Below, piece by piece: positions 8,488-17,296 of a DNA stretch of 45,916 nucleotides (position 1 is the first letter of the stretch; each line of letters starts with the position of its first letter). Made by a program: the position numbers and the translations under genes. Under the pieces are notes generated by a model. It saw only the letters and a list, made by a program, of their open reading frames with translations. It was not told the DNA's origin and searched no databases. Source of the DNA: Bacteroidales bacterium (GTDB lineage: Bacteria; Bacteroidota; Bacteroidia; Bacteroidales; Tenuifilaceae); contig DSBV01000027.1 of NCBI GenBank assembly GCA_011045955.1, positions 1-45,916 on the forward strand. The letters run 5' to 3'.

Positions 8488-8545
8488 TATTTATGGGAGT
8501 TAGTATCTACATCAAGTTAAAATATACAAACCAGAGCAATTATCC

Positions 8546-8576
8546 AAGGCCCGCCACTCATGGCGGGCTTTGGTTT
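8546..8576 (+). terminator. Terminator after glutamine synthetase
   Basis: GCCCGCC at 8549-8555 pairs with GGCGGGC at 8562-8568 across a six-base loop, flanked by AA/TT pairs and followed by TTTGGTTTT. It lies 60 bases after the stop. Confidence 0.8.
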
Positions 8577-8658
8577 TAATCACACCTATGCATGCCTATC
8601 CTTGTGGGTAGCTGTGAATAAGTTATAATAAAAAAATGGCCATTGCGTTACCACTTAA

Positions 8659-8689
8659 TTGGCATTTACTTATATTTACCATAATTTTG
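8659..8689 (+). promoter_or_regulatory. Bacteroidota promoter of the OmpA-family gene
   Basis: TTG at 8659-8661, then a 20-base spacer, then TAATTTTG at 8682-8689. This is a close match to the TTG-n19-TAnnTTTG promoter and lies 22 bases before the ATG. Confidence 0.7.
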
Positions 8690-8711
8690 TGACTAAAACC
8701 TTTAAAGCACA

Positions 8712-10694
8712 ATGAAGCGACTACTTCTTATTGCATTAGGATTAGTTTACCTAACCTCAGGAAACATTTCGGCACAACCCACTAAAAAGTTACAGAAAGC
8801 CGATGCTCTTTACAATGCCGGTGCATACTACGATGCAATATCCCTATACCGCGACGATATCGACAAGATAAAAGACAAAAAGGAACTTTCGATCTACCTT
8901 TTCAAAATAGGTAACTGTTTTAGGCTAATAGGCCAACCCCACCAGGCCGTACTATGGTACGAAAAGGCTATCCGAAGGGAATGCCCAAATCCCAAAGTGT
9001 ACTTCTACTATGCAGAAATGCTGAAGATGAATGAGAAGTACGACCTTGCCATTGAGCAGTACCAAAAGTACAAAGTGCTTGTTCCCAACGACCCCCTTGC
9101 CGATGTAGGAATACAATCGTGTGAGCTGGCCAAGCAATGGATTGCAACCCCTTCTGGCTACGAAATAACAAACATGAGGGCCATTAACTCCAAGTTTAAT
9201 GATTTTTCGCCTGCGTATGCTTCATCTGACTATAATATTCTATATTTTACAAGTTCACGCAATGGCACAACTGGCAACAAAACCAGCGCGGTTACTGGCG
9301 AATATTTTTCCGACATCTTTGTCACTGAGCTCGACAACAAGGGGGTTTGGAGCACCCCAAAACCTCTGGATGAAACCATTAACTCGCAATACGACGAGGG
9401 CACACCATCGTTAACCCCCGATGGCAACCACATGTTCTTTACCCGTTGTAAGGTTAGCAAGCGCAACAAGCTTGGATGCCAGATACTGTATTCCAAACTA
9501 AGTGACCAAGGTTGGCTTACACCTAAAGAGTTGAAGTTGGCTGCCGATAGTATGATTGTTGCCCATCCAGCCATTTCGGCCGATGGAACTGAACTTTACT
9601 TTGTAAGTAACATTCCCGGAGGTTACGGAGGGCTTGATATTTGGAAAATTACCCGCGAAGCGGGTTCCGATGAGTGGAGCGCGCCTATTAACCTTGGCCC
9701 ACAAATCAACACTCCCGGGAACGAGATGTTTCCATATATTCATCCCGATGGCACCCTTTACTTCTCTTCCGATGGACATCCTGGCATGGGCGGCCTCGAC
9801 ATATTTAAAGTAAAGAAAAACGATGAAGGCCAATGGGTAGTTGAGAACATGCGCTATCCGATAAACTCATCCGCCGATGATTTCGGTATTGTTTTTGAAA
9901 AGGAACGAGAAGCGGGCTTCTTCTCCTCACGGCGTAAAGGCGGCCGTGGCGGCGACGATATCTATATGTTCTACCTGCCACCTATCAACTTTAACATGAT
10001 AGGCAAGGTATTGGATGAAAAAACAAAAACTTCAATCGCCGACGCTACCGTTAAACTTATTGGCAGCGATGGCACCATTGCAACCATGCAAACCCAGGGC
10101 GATGGTTCATTCAGGTTTAACCTTGTTCCTAACACTGATTACGTTATTATTGCTTCAAAAAAAGGGTACCTGAACAATAAGGATAAGGAAACCACTAAAG
10201 GGTTAACCAAGAGTCACGACTTTAGCGTTTCTTTACCCTTAACCTCAACCGCAAAACCAATTGAGATACCAAACATATTCTACGATTACGATAAGTGGGA
10301 ACTCCGTCCCGAGTCAAAAGAAGCGCTCGATAACCTTATCCTGATACTGAACGACAACCCCAACATAACCATAGAGCTGGCATCGCATACCGACAGTAGA
10401 GGCTCCCTAGAGTATAACTATGAGCTATCGCAAAAGCGTGCCCAGGCGGTAGTAAACTACCTAATTGAAAACGGAATAGCAACTGATAGGTTGAGAGCCA
10501 AGGGCTACGCCCAAACCCAACCAAAAGTTGTTGACGAAAACCTCGCTGCTCAATACCCTTACCTAATCCCTGGAACTGTTCTCGATAAGAAGTTTATAGA
10601 CTCCTTAACCAGTGAGGAACAAAAAGAAACTGTTCATCAAATCAACCGAAGGACTGAGTTTAGGGTGCTGAGGGATGATTATCAAGGAAAGTGA
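8712..10694 (+). CDS. OmpA-family protein with TPR, PD40 propeller and carboxypeptidase-regulatory domains (PorE-like)
   Basis: The 660-residue exported protein has four modules. A signal peptide (residues 1-21, ending ISAQ) leads into TPR-like helices (~22-140). PD40/WD40-like beta-propeller repeats follow (~155-415), with recurring PAYAS/SLTPDG/AISADGTELYFVS/GGLDIWK blocks. A carboxypeptidase regulatory-like fold spans ~426-505, and an OmpA peptidoglycan-binding domain (~515-655) starts at FYDYDKWELRPES, with HTDSRGS and the closing NRRTEFRV. This order matches PorE of the type IX secretion system, a protein that anchors the machine to peptidoglycan. Other Bacteroidota OmpA proteins share it, so the T9SS role is an inference. 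It has its own promoter and terminator and no T9SS gene beside it. Confidence 0.88.
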   Translation: MKRLLLIALGLVYLTSGNISAQPTKKLQKADALYNAGAYYDAISLYRDDIDKIKDKKELSIYLFKIGNCFRLIGQPHQAVLWYEKAIRRECPNPKVYFYYAEMLKMNEKYDLAIEQYQKYKVLVPNDPLADVGIQSCELAKQWIATPSGYEITNMRAINSKFNDFSPAYASSDYNILYFTSSRNGTTGNKTSAVTGEYFSDIFVTELDNKGVWSTPKPLDETINSQYDEGTPSLTPDGNHMFFTRCKVSKRNKLGCQILYSKLSDQGWLTPKELKLAADSMIVAHPAISADGTELYFVSNIPGGYGGLDIWKITREAGSDEWSAPINLGPQINTPGNEMFPYIHPDGTLYFSSDGHPGMGGLDIFKVKKNDEGQWVVENMRYPINSSADDFGIVFEKEREAGFFSSRRKGGRGGDDIYMFYLPPINFNMIGKVLDEKTKTSIADATVKLIGSDGTIATMQTQGDGSFRFNLVPNTDYVIIASKKGYLNNKDKETTKGLTKSHDFSVSLPLTSTAKPIEIPNIFYDYDKWELRPESKEALDNLILILNDNPNITIELASHTDSRGSLEYNYELSQKRAQAVVNYLIENGIATDRLRAKGYAQTQPKVVDENLAAQYPYLIPGTVLDKKFIDSLTSEEQKETVHQINRRTEFRVLRDDYQGK

Positions 10695-10700
10695 CATAGC

Positions 10701-10726
10701 AAACCTCGGTTCCCCGGGGTTTTTGC
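10701..10726 (+). terminator. Terminator after the OmpA-family gene
   Basis: AAACCTCGG (10701-10709) pairs with CCGGGGTTT (10714-10722), with one T-G pair and a TTCC loop, followed by further T. It starts seven bases after the stop codon. Confidence 0.85.
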
Positions 10727-10792
10727 TAATCGCCATAATAGAGGCTAACGCTATACTTGTCATATCTCTTCATCACATTTCAAACATTTTGT

Positions 10793-10800
10793 TAGTTTTG
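10793..10800 (+). promoter_or_regulatory. Probable -7 box upstream of the DUF6150 gene
   Basis: TAGTTTTG matches TAnnTTTG, 68 bases before the likely TTG start. A six-codon open frame beginning ATG at 10829 and ending TAA lies in the leader. Confidence 0.5.
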
Positions 10801-10867
10801 CATTGAACCAATTACTCAATTTAACCTGATGAAAGCATTGTTAGTATAAAGATTTTGTTAAACAACA

Positions 10868-11227
10868 TTGAGTCCTTTAGTAAAAATATTATCCATACTA
10901 TTTATTCCGCTTGGCTTTACTAGTATATCGGTAGCTCAAAAGTTTTATGAGGCTGAAGATGCCGATAGTGCCCAGGTGAAATTTTTTATTGCTGATAGTC
11001 CAGAGCAGGCCGACCTGCACTTCTGCATCATATACGAAGCTTCCGAGATAACCAAACCCGGCATAATGATGGAGGTTGAAACCCCAAAGGAGGCTGACAT
11101 CATCCTAATATTTGTTGATAGCGAAAAGGATGCCGACATTAAGGTTTGGCTCATTGACACCCCAGCCGAGGTAAAATGGCTTAATGAGTCGAAAAAGAAA
11201 CTGCTCTCCGTTAAGGGATTAAAGTAA
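10868..11227 (+). CDS. Small secreted DUF6150-like protein
   Basis: The 119-residue protein starts at a TTG; no in-frame ATG exists before upstream stops. Residues 1-23 look like a signal peptide (LVKILSILFIPLGFTSISVAQ). The body consists of short tandem units of one pattern, a beta-strand followed by an acidic xEADxxx or xDADIKV turn: FFIADSPEQADLHF, VETPKEADIILIFVDSEKDADIKVWLIDTPAEVKW. This resembles DUF6150 proteins, whose function is unknown. It is strongly acidic except for the lysine-rich tail. It sits alone with its own promoter box. The family call is by resemblance and is moderate. Confidence 0.65.
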   Translation: MSPLVKILSILFIPLGFTSISVAQKFYEAEDADSAQVKFFIADSPEQADLHFCIIYEASEITKPGIMMEVETPKEADIILIFVDSEKDADIKVWLIDTPAEVKWLNESKKKLLSVKGLK

Positions 11228-11248
11228 TTCCCCTCATTCAACTTCAAG

Positions 11249-11279
11249 TTGGTTGTAACGTAAATATAGGTTACCTTTG
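11249..11279 (+). promoter_or_regulatory. Bacteroidota promoter of purM
   Basis: TTG at 11249-11251, a 20-base spacer, then TACCTTTG at 11272-11279. It ends 17 bases before the ATG of purM. Confidence 0.7.
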
Positions 11280-11296
11280 CAGTTAAAACGCACCCC

Positions 11297-12466
11297 ATGA
11301 GCAATAATTCCCGCTACGACCGTCGCGGTGTTTCTGCATCGAAAGATGATGTTCATAAGGCAATTAGCAACCTAGACAAGGGACTTTTCCCAAAGGCATT
11401 CTGCAAGGTTGTTCCTGATTACCTTACTGGCGATCCCGACTACTGTATAGTAATGCATGCCGATGGAGTCGGCACTAAATCGTCGTTGGCCTACATATAC
11501 TGGCGCGAAACAGGCGATATGTCGGTATGGAAGGGCATCGCCCAAGATGCCATAGTGATGAATACCGATGACCTGCTTTGTGTGGGGGTTACAAATAACA
11601 TCGTGCTATCGTCAACCATTGGAAGGAACAAAAATCTAATACCGGGCAAAGTAATATCCGCCATAATTGAAGGTACCGAAGAGTTCTGCCAATCCATGCG
11701 CAGCATGGGAATCAACATCGTGCTAACCGGTGGCGAAACCGCCGATGTTGGTGATTTGGTACGAACAGTTATTGTTGATTCTACCGTTACAGCCCGTATT
11801 AAAAGGAGCCAGGTTATTTCCAATAGCAATATACAGGATGGCGATGTAATTATTGGTCTGGCATCGTTCGGCCAAGCTACATACGAAAAGGAATACAACA
11901 GCGGAATGGGCAGCAATGGCCTAACCTCGGCTCGTCACGATGTATTCGAGCACAATCTTGCCCAGAAGTACCCGGAAAGTTACGACCCTAGGGTTCCGAA
12001 CAATTTAGTTTACAGCGGCCACCTTAAACTAGACCAAATAGTTCAGGAAACCGGACTCACAGCAGGCAAACTGGTTCTATCCCCTACCCGAACCTACGCG
12101 CCTATCATTAAAGCTGCATTAGACAATTACCGACCTGTAATACACGGGATGGTTCACTGTTCGGGCGGCGCACAAACCAAGGTCATGAATTTTGTGAACA
12201 ACCTACACGTGGTTAAAGATAACCTGTTCCCAGTACCACCGCTTTTCCGTATAATTCAAGAACAGTCAAATACTCCCTGGCAGGAGATGTATAAAGTATT
12301 CAACATGGGGCATCGATTCGAAATTTATGTTTACCCTGAGTTTGCCGACGATATCATAGCGATTGCCAAGGAGTTTAATGTTGACGCACAAGTTGTAGGA
12401 TACTGCACCGAGGCTACTTCAAACAAATTAACCATTAAGTCGCCATACGGCGAGTTTCATTACTAA
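11297..12466 (+). CDS. purM: Phosphoribosylformylglycinamidine cyclo-ligase (AIR synthase)
   Basis: The 389-residue protein matches PurM, which closes the imidazole ring of purines using ATP. Motifs include MHADGVGTKSSLAY near residue 55 (the PurM VDGVGTK motif), the NTDDLLCVGV segment, LTGGETADVGDLV near 147, and a GLTSARHDVF region. It is longer than the ~345-residue E. coli enzyme, as is usual in Bacteroidota. It is followed by prfA and pyrF, an arrangement common in this phylum. Its own promoter lies directly upstream, and prfA has a separate -7 box. Confidence 0.93.
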   Translation: MSNNSRYDRRGVSASKDDVHKAISNLDKGLFPKAFCKVVPDYLTGDPDYCIVMHADGVGTKSSLAYIYWRETGDMSVWKGIAQDAIVMNTDDLLCVGVTNNIVLSSTIGRNKNLIPGKVISAIIEGTEEFCQSMRSMGINIVLTGGETADVGDLVRTVIVDSTVTARIKRSQVISNSNIQDGDVIIGLASFGQATYEKEYNSGMGSNGLTSARHDVFEHNLAQKYPESYDPRVPNNLVYSGHLKLDQIVQETGLTAGKLVLSPTRTYAPIIKAALDNYRPVIHGMVHCSGGAQTKVMNFVNNLHVVKDNLFPVPPLFRIIQEQSNTPWQEMYKVFNMGHRFEIYVYPEFADDIIAIAKEFNVDAQVVGYCTEATSNKLTIKSPYGEFHY

Positions 12467-12487
12467 CTCAGAAACAGATTTTTTGCT

Positions 12488-12495
12488 TACCTTTG
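12488..12495 (+). promoter_or_regulatory. -7 box of prfA
   Basis: TACCTTTG lies 18 bases before the prfA ATG, in the 47-base purM-prfA gap. No clear -33 TTG is seen. prfA and pyrF can probably be transcribed without purM. Confidence 0.55.
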
Positions 12496-12513
12496 CGCCA
12501 ATAAATTTTTGAT

Positions 12514-13605
12514 ATGGCAGATAATACAATACTGCGCAAACTAGAAGGAATTAGGCATAAGTTCGAAGAAATCGGCCAGCAGATAACCGACCCTGCAGTT
12601 ATGGCCGATATGAAAAAGTTTGTTGCACTCAACAAGGAATACAAGCAACTGGAGCCTGTTGTAGAGGCTTACGAGAAATACAAAAACGTTCTTAGCAACA
12701 TTGAATCATCGCGGCAGATACTGGCCAACGAGAAGGATGAAGAGCTTCGCGAGATGGCCAAATTGGAGATGGAATCGCTTACCCAGGAGCAGGAAAAGCT
12801 GGAAGAGGAAATCAAAATACTGCTTCTACCTGCCGATCCGCAAGACTCCAAAAATGCTGTTATGGAAATCCGCGCTGGTACCGGGGGCGATGAGGCTAGC
12901 ATATTTGCTGGCGACCTTTTCCGCATGTACACCAAGTATTTTGAAAAGAAAGGCTGGAAGTGCGAGGTAACTAGTTTCTCTGAGGGTACCACTGGAGGTT
13001 ACAAGGAAATTATTATGAACGTTAGCGGTAATGGAGTTTACGGTATGCTGAAGTACGAGTCGGGGGTGCATAGGGTTCAGCGAGTACCTCAAACCGAAAC
13101 TCAGGGAAGGGTTCATACTTCGGCTGCTACCGTGGCCGTGCTTCCTGAGGCCGATGAGTTTGATATCGAACTAAAAATGGAAGATATCCGCAAGGACACC
13201 TTCTGTTCAAGCGGCCCTGGTGGGCAAAGTGTCAATACTACATATTCAGCCATTAGGCTAACCCACATTCCAACTGGCATTGTAGTTCAATGCCAAGATC
13301 AAAAATCGCAGATAAAGAATTTTGAAAAGGCCTTGGTTGAGTTGCGAACCCGTCTTTACAACATGGAACACCAAAAGTTCCTCGATGAAATTGCTTCGAA
13401 ACGTAAAACGATGATATCCACTGGCGATAGGTCGGCCAAAATTCGTACTTACAACTTTCCACAAGGACGGGTGACCGACCACCGTATAAACCTTACCCTT
13501 TACAACCTATCAGCCGTTATGGATGGGGAATTGCAGGAAATAATCGACAAGTTGCAACTTGCCGAAAATGCCGAAAGGCTTAAAGCTGCTGCATCCGAAG
13601 AATAA
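12514..13605 (+). CDS. prfA: Peptide chain release factor 1
   Basis: This 363-residue protein recognises UAA and UAG stop codons and triggers peptide release on the ribosome. The catalytic GGQ is at 236-238 within SSGPGGQSVNTTYSAIRLTH, and the N-terminal half is the long helical domain followed by MEIRAGTGGDEA. The length is standard. It is separated by 13 bases from pyrF, so the two are probably co-transcribed. Confidence 0.96.
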   Translation: MADNTILRKLEGIRHKFEEIGQQITDPAVMADMKKFVALNKEYKQLEPVVEAYEKYKNVLSNIESSRQILANEKDEELREMAKLEMESLTQEQEKLEEEIKILLLPADPQDSKNAVMEIRAGTGGDEASIFAGDLFRMYTKYFEKKGWKCEVTSFSEGTTGGYKEIIMNVSGNGVYGMLKYESGVHRVQRVPQTETQGRVHTSAATVAVLPEADEFDIELKMEDIRKDTFCSSGPGGQSVNTTYSAIRLTHIPTGIVVQCQDQKSQIKNFEKALVELRTRLYNMEHQKFLDEIASKRKTMISTGDRSAKIRTYNFPQGRVTDHRINLTLYNLSAVMDGELQEIIDKLQLAENAERLKAAASEE

Positions 13606-13618
13606 ATAACTACCGCCA

Positions 13619-14452
13619 ATGACAGCCCAAGAACTATTTGAACAGACTAAAAAGAAACGCAGTTTCCTTTGCGTGGGGCTCGATACCGAACTCACCAAAA
13701 TCCCAGAGCATTTGCTCACCAAGGAAGACCCAATGTTTGAGTTCAATCGTAAGATTATTGAGGCCACCCACGATTTAGCCATAGCATACAAGTTAAACCT
13801 GGCCTTCTACGAGGTTCATGGTGCAGCGGGCTGGAACAGCTTGGTTAAAACCGTTAAGTATCTTAAGACCCATCACCCCGACATGCTTGTGATTGCCGAT
13901 GCTAAACGCGGTGATATTGCCAATACAGCCCGAATGTATGCAAAAGCATACTTGCATAGTTTGGGTTGCGATGCGGTTACAGTATCACCCTACCTGGGGC
14001 AGGATTCGGTTGTCCCCTACTTACAGTACGATGGCAAATGGACCATAGTTCTGGCAATTACCTCAAACGAAAGTTTTGTCGATTTCCAGCTAATGGAAAA
14101 CAAGCAAACCGGGAACCTGCTTTTTGAAGACGTTGTTCTAAAATCGATGCACTGGGGCAGCGATGCTAACATGATGTTTGTTGTAGGGGCAACACATCCG
14201 GAATACTTTGCAGCTGTGCGAAAGCATGCACCTCACCATTTCCTGCTTGTTCCTGGTGTTGGGGAGCAAGGCGGTAGCCTTAAAAAGGTTGCCGAGTATG
14301 GCTTGAACGATCGGTGCGGCCTTATAGTTAATTCATCGCGGGGAATTATTTACGCCGATATTTCCGGGAATTTTACCTCTGAGGCCCGTAAGCGTGCACT
14401 TAAACTTCAGCAGGAAATGGAACTTCTCCTTAAACAGAACGGATTAATTTAA
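13619..14452 (+). CDS. pyrF: Orotidine 5'-phosphate decarboxylase
   Basis: The 277-residue enzyme converts OMP to UMP, the last step of pyrimidine synthesis. It belongs to the longer type 2 group. The catalytic D94-x-K96-xx-D99 is visible in IADAKRGDI, the start is FLCVGLDTEL, and the phosphate-binding loop LVPGVGEQGG lies near residue 216. It follows prfA closely. The downstream gene is convergent and the gap holds an intergenic stem-loop repeat. Confidence 0.95.
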   Translation: MTAQELFEQTKKKRSFLCVGLDTELTKIPEHLLTKEDPMFEFNRKIIEATHDLAIAYKLNLAFYEVHGAAGWNSLVKTVKYLKTHHPDMLVIADAKRGDIANTARMYAKAYLHSLGCDAVTVSPYLGQDSVVPYLQYDGKWTIVLAITSNESFVDFQLMENKQTGNLLFEDVVLKSMHWGSDANMMFVVGATHPEYFAAVRKHAPHHFLLVPGVGEQGGSLKKVAEYGLNDRCGLIVNSSRGIIYADISGNFTSEARKRALKLQQEMELLLKQNGLI

Positions 14453-14459
14453 CCCAAAC

Positions 14460-14573
14460 CCGTCAACTGAAAAACCAATTGACGAATCGACTAACAATAA
14501 GTCGGGGTTACCTCCGATAGGTCAAAGGTGTGTACATATTTCTTGTGTTTCTATTGACTAATCTCGGTTTAAT
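14460..14573. repeat. Intergenic stem-loop repeat, copy 1
   Basis: Sits between convergent pyrF and the C26 gene. It shares CCAATTGACGAATC, then GTCGGGGTTACCTCCGATA, then TTTCTATTGACTAATCTCGG with copy 2 at 32199-32356. CGTCAA/TTGACG form a small hairpin at the left. The right half forms a weaker hairpin, GATAGGTCAA with TTGACTAATC. Confidence 0.7.
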
Positions 14574-14578
14574 TTTAC

Positions 14579-15694
14579 CTACTGCCCCATAACCTTTTTA
14601 CCAAACCACAACCAAAAGTTACGGTGGAACTTTTCACCGGCCTCACCCGAATACATATCGAGGTAGGTTAGCCTCGAAGGCTGATTGGGCAAAAAGCGTA
14701 AGAACTCATCGTTGTTGTATAAGAGCGTAGGCTCAGGATGGAATTGCACCCCAATAACATTTGGATATTTTGTATGCCTAATAGCCTCAACCACATTGCC
14801 GTCAATGGATGTAGCAATAATTTTTAAATGCCTTCCCAGCCGTTTTACCCCCTGATGATGACTGCTCAATACCCAGGGCTGTTCCTGGCAAATGGATTTT
14901 AGAGGTTCATCAAGGATATTAATTTGGTGGAAATTTCCCCAAAGAAGTTTATCGTCTAAAGCATAATTGGCATTGTAATTTCTATGCAAGTTGCTAGTTT
15001 GCTGTATAAGCGCATCTTCTACAGTACTAATGCCATATAATTCCAAAGGTATATCCTGAACTAATGTTCCACCAGCAGCAACATTCATGGTTTGCATTCC
15101 AAGGCAAATGCCTAGTACAGGCATTAAAGGCTTGGCATCGAGCAAGGGCTGAAATAAAGTATCCTTTAAGCCCCCAATTAAATGAAACATGAACGACACC
15201 TCAAAGTAATGGCGAGCCGGATCGGTAATTTGGGTTAAGAGCGATGTTTTATCTCCATAAATTGATGGGGGAATATCGGGGCCACCCGTAAAAACGATAC
15301 CATCACTAACCTTTGCTAATCGGGTAAAAACAACGGAGCACTCGTTTACCCTATAAATTCCACTTTCGGTTATTGGCTCATGAACAGGCAGCAGTTTAAA
15401 ATTTGTCAGCTTACTCTTCGTGATATACTCAACCGATTTAGAGTAATCGTATTTTTCGGATGTATGATAAACTCCTATAACTTTTACTACCGAAGGTATA
15501 AGCAGTATCTTGTTGTCAATTAAATAGTTAAATGTTTTGATATTGTTTTCAGTAGGATGTAGTAGCACAAGAACTCTATCATTCTTATTAATGTCATCAA
15601 GTCCTATTACAATATCGCCAACGTCTTTGCTGCAGGAGTATAGCGTTAGTATTATTGTAGCAGCAACAAGTCTTATTCTGTATCTCCCTTTCAT
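14579..15694 (-). CDS. Class C26 glutamine amidotransferase-like lipoprotein
   Basis: The 371-residue protein has a lipobox (TLYSC, cysteine 21) and so is likely a lipoprotein. The class I amidotransferase/peptidase C26 fold is clear: IVFTGGPDIPPSIYG near 133, nucleophile C197 in GICLGMQTMN, SSHHQGVKRLG near 278, and the H319/E321 pair in GVQFHPEP. This family includes gamma-glutamyl-GABA hydrolase and related enzymes that split gamma-glutamyl bonds. An exported, lipid-anchored form suggests action on extracytoplasmic gamma-glutamyl compounds, which is an inference. There is an N-terminal ~100-residue extension before the amidotransferase core. The upstream gene on the same strand is an M28 peptidase 150 bases away. 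Confidence 0.85.
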   Translation of the reverse strand: MKGRYRIRLVAATIILTLYSCSKDVGDIVIGLDDINKNDRVLVLLHPTENNIKTFNYLIDNKILLIPSVVKVIGVYHTSEKYDYSKSVEYITKSKLTNFKLLPVHEPITESGIYRVNECSVVFTRLAKVSDGIVFTGGPDIPPSIYGDKTSLLTQITDPARHYFEVSFMFHLIGGLKDTLFQPLLDAKPLMPVLGICLGMQTMNVAAGGTLVQDIPLELYGISTVEDALIQQTSNLHRNYNANYALDDKLLWGNFHQINILDEPLKSICQEQPWVLSSHHQGVKRLGRHLKIIATSIDGNVVEAIRHTKYPNVIGVQFHPEPTLLYNNDEFLRFLPNQPSRLTYLDMYSGEAGEKFHRNFWLWFGKKVMGQ

Positions 15695-15844
15695 CCGTAT
15701 AAAGTTTTTATATTATTAATTACTAATATGTTTCTGTCTTTCTTTTAACAATCCTTATTGAACGGATGGCACACCCATAGTTTGTTCATCTGTGTATGTG
15801 CAAGCTGCCTTACATGGGTGTTTCATAGTTTATGTTTTATGCTA
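15695..15844. other. Gap with an inverted repeat between the M28 and C26 genes
   Basis: ACACCCAT (15771-15778) and ATGGGTGT (15814-15821) can pair across 35 bases. There is no T tract, so it is a weak terminator candidate at best. No gene is seen. Confidence 0.4.
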
Positions 15845-17296
15845 CTAAAACCTGAATATCATACTGAAACACATTGTGTTAGGAATAACTTTAGTATCCT
15901 GCTCTATCGATTTCACTGCAATCTGTTGTATTAACTGAAAACTTACATTCATTGCACTTAACCCTAAACCAAACTGGGCACCATAATTCTCCTTTCTAAT
16001 ATTGTCCATATTAAAACTACCGTTGCCAACTTTACCAGCAAATCGCCGGGAGTAGTAACCACCACCAATTAGGTATACGTTAGGGCTTACTAATTGCTGA
16101 CGTTTCCCACCAAAATACCAAAGGAAGTCAACAGGTACAATCACTTCATGTGTTCTAAAAAATCCATATCGGTGCTCTGTGCCTGTTGTTTGGTAAAGTG
16201 CACCAGCCTGTAAATCGATATTCTTACCTAATCCAGCGGTGAAGGATATTCCTGTATTAAATGAGAAACCTTTCTTTGAGTTGTAGAACTCATCCTTGTA
16301 CTCATGGTATGTATTCCCAAATCCAAACTGATACCCGACAGAAAACCTGCCACTACCCAAAGTTTTTGCAGCAAACCAGGTATCGGGTCTAACGGCATCG
16401 GCATTAGAAAGCTGCATGGTTGCATCGGCAACAAAATTTGCAATTCGGGCCATCCCATCGTAATCGAGCTTATCGGCATCATCCTCAGGCCTATGGTAAG
16501 GCGACACGGTTGATGTAAAAACATGCACTGCAGGAATACCCAGTTTACCGAAAGGCTGAGTATCGGTTTGCATTTCAATTCTTCGTCCCGATTTTTTTAC
16601 CTTAATATCGTACTTGGCTGCCAGCTGAGCAAAAAACTCATCGCCATGGTTAAGCGTTTTATTCCCAACCAGATCGACACCACCGTACTTTTGCAGCATT
16701 CCTACCATATCGAGGCTAAACATGAACTTAATGCTATCTACAGGTAATATATGTTGGTTTACAAGGTAGGATGATCCGATTAAACCAGCCTCCTCGCCAT
16801 CGAAGGCAACAATGATAACCGAACGTTTTAAACTTGCTTTGTTCAGAACCAACCAGCGGCCTATCTCTATGACTGAAGCAACACCTGATGCGTTATCGTC
16901 GGCGCCATTGTAAACAATTTTTTCGCCGTTAATGATTCTATACGCCAAATGGTCGTAATGTGCACCAATAACAATATACTCATTTTTTAAAACAGGGTCA
17001 GCACCCTCAACCCAACCAATTATATTTACCCCTTCAGTCTTGAGCATCATACAGGAGCTGATGAACGAATGCATGTATTTCCCTGCCCAGGGCTTTAAAC
17101 CAATGGCATAAAACTGCTTTTCGATATACTCAGCTGCCATACGACCACCCTGTGTTCCGAAACCTCGTCCCATAAGCGAATCGGAAGCTAACAGATAAAC
17201 ATGCTTTTTCAGCATCGATGAGTCCACATTTTGAGCTCTTGAAACATTACCATGTAACAGTAAACAAGTCAAGGCCAAAAGCCTGTATTTATTCAT
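15845..17296 (-). CDS. M28-family zinc aminopeptidase with C-terminal outer-membrane barrel-like domain
   Basis: The N-terminal part (after a signal peptide ending VSRAQ) is an M28 di-zinc peptidase. Counting from an upstream ATG at 17305, H116 in GAHYDH, D136 in NGADDNASG, E171/E172 in FDGEEAGL, D199 in SLDMVG and H271 in SPYHRPED are all present, so it should be active. After about residue 305 the sequence changes to alternating beta-strand text (SVGYQFGFGNTYHEYKDEF, FNTGISFTAGLGKNIDLQAGAL) and ends in a terminal phenylalanine (MIFRF), typical of small outer-membrane barrels. The start at 17296 (MNKYRLLALTC) gives the cleanest signal peptide. Membrane anchoring by the barrel is an inference. 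Confidence 0.87.
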   Translation of the reverse strand: MNKYRLLALTCLLLHGNVSRAQNVDSSMLKKHVYLLASDSLMGRGFGTQGGRMAAEYIEKQFYAIGLKPWAGKYMHSFISSCMMLKTEGVNIIGWVEGADPVLKNEYIVIGAHYDHLAYRIINGEKIVYNGADDNASGVASVIEIGRWLVLNKASLKRSVIIVAFDGEEAGLIGSSYLVNQHILPVDSIKFMFSLDMVGMLQKYGGVDLVGNKTLNHGDEFFAQLAAKYDIKVKKSGRRIEMQTDTQPFGKLGIPAVHVFTSTVSPYHRPEDDADKLDYDGMARIANFVADATMQLSNADAVRPDTWFAAKTLGSGRFSVGYQFGFGNTYHEYKDEFYNSKKGFSFNTGISFTAGLGKNIDLQAGALYQTTGTEHRYGFFRTHEVIVPVDFLWYFGGKRQQLVSPNVYLIGGGYYSRRFAGKVGNGSFNMDNIRKENYGAQFGLGLSAMNVSFQLIQQIAVKSIEQDTKVIPNTMCFSMIFRF

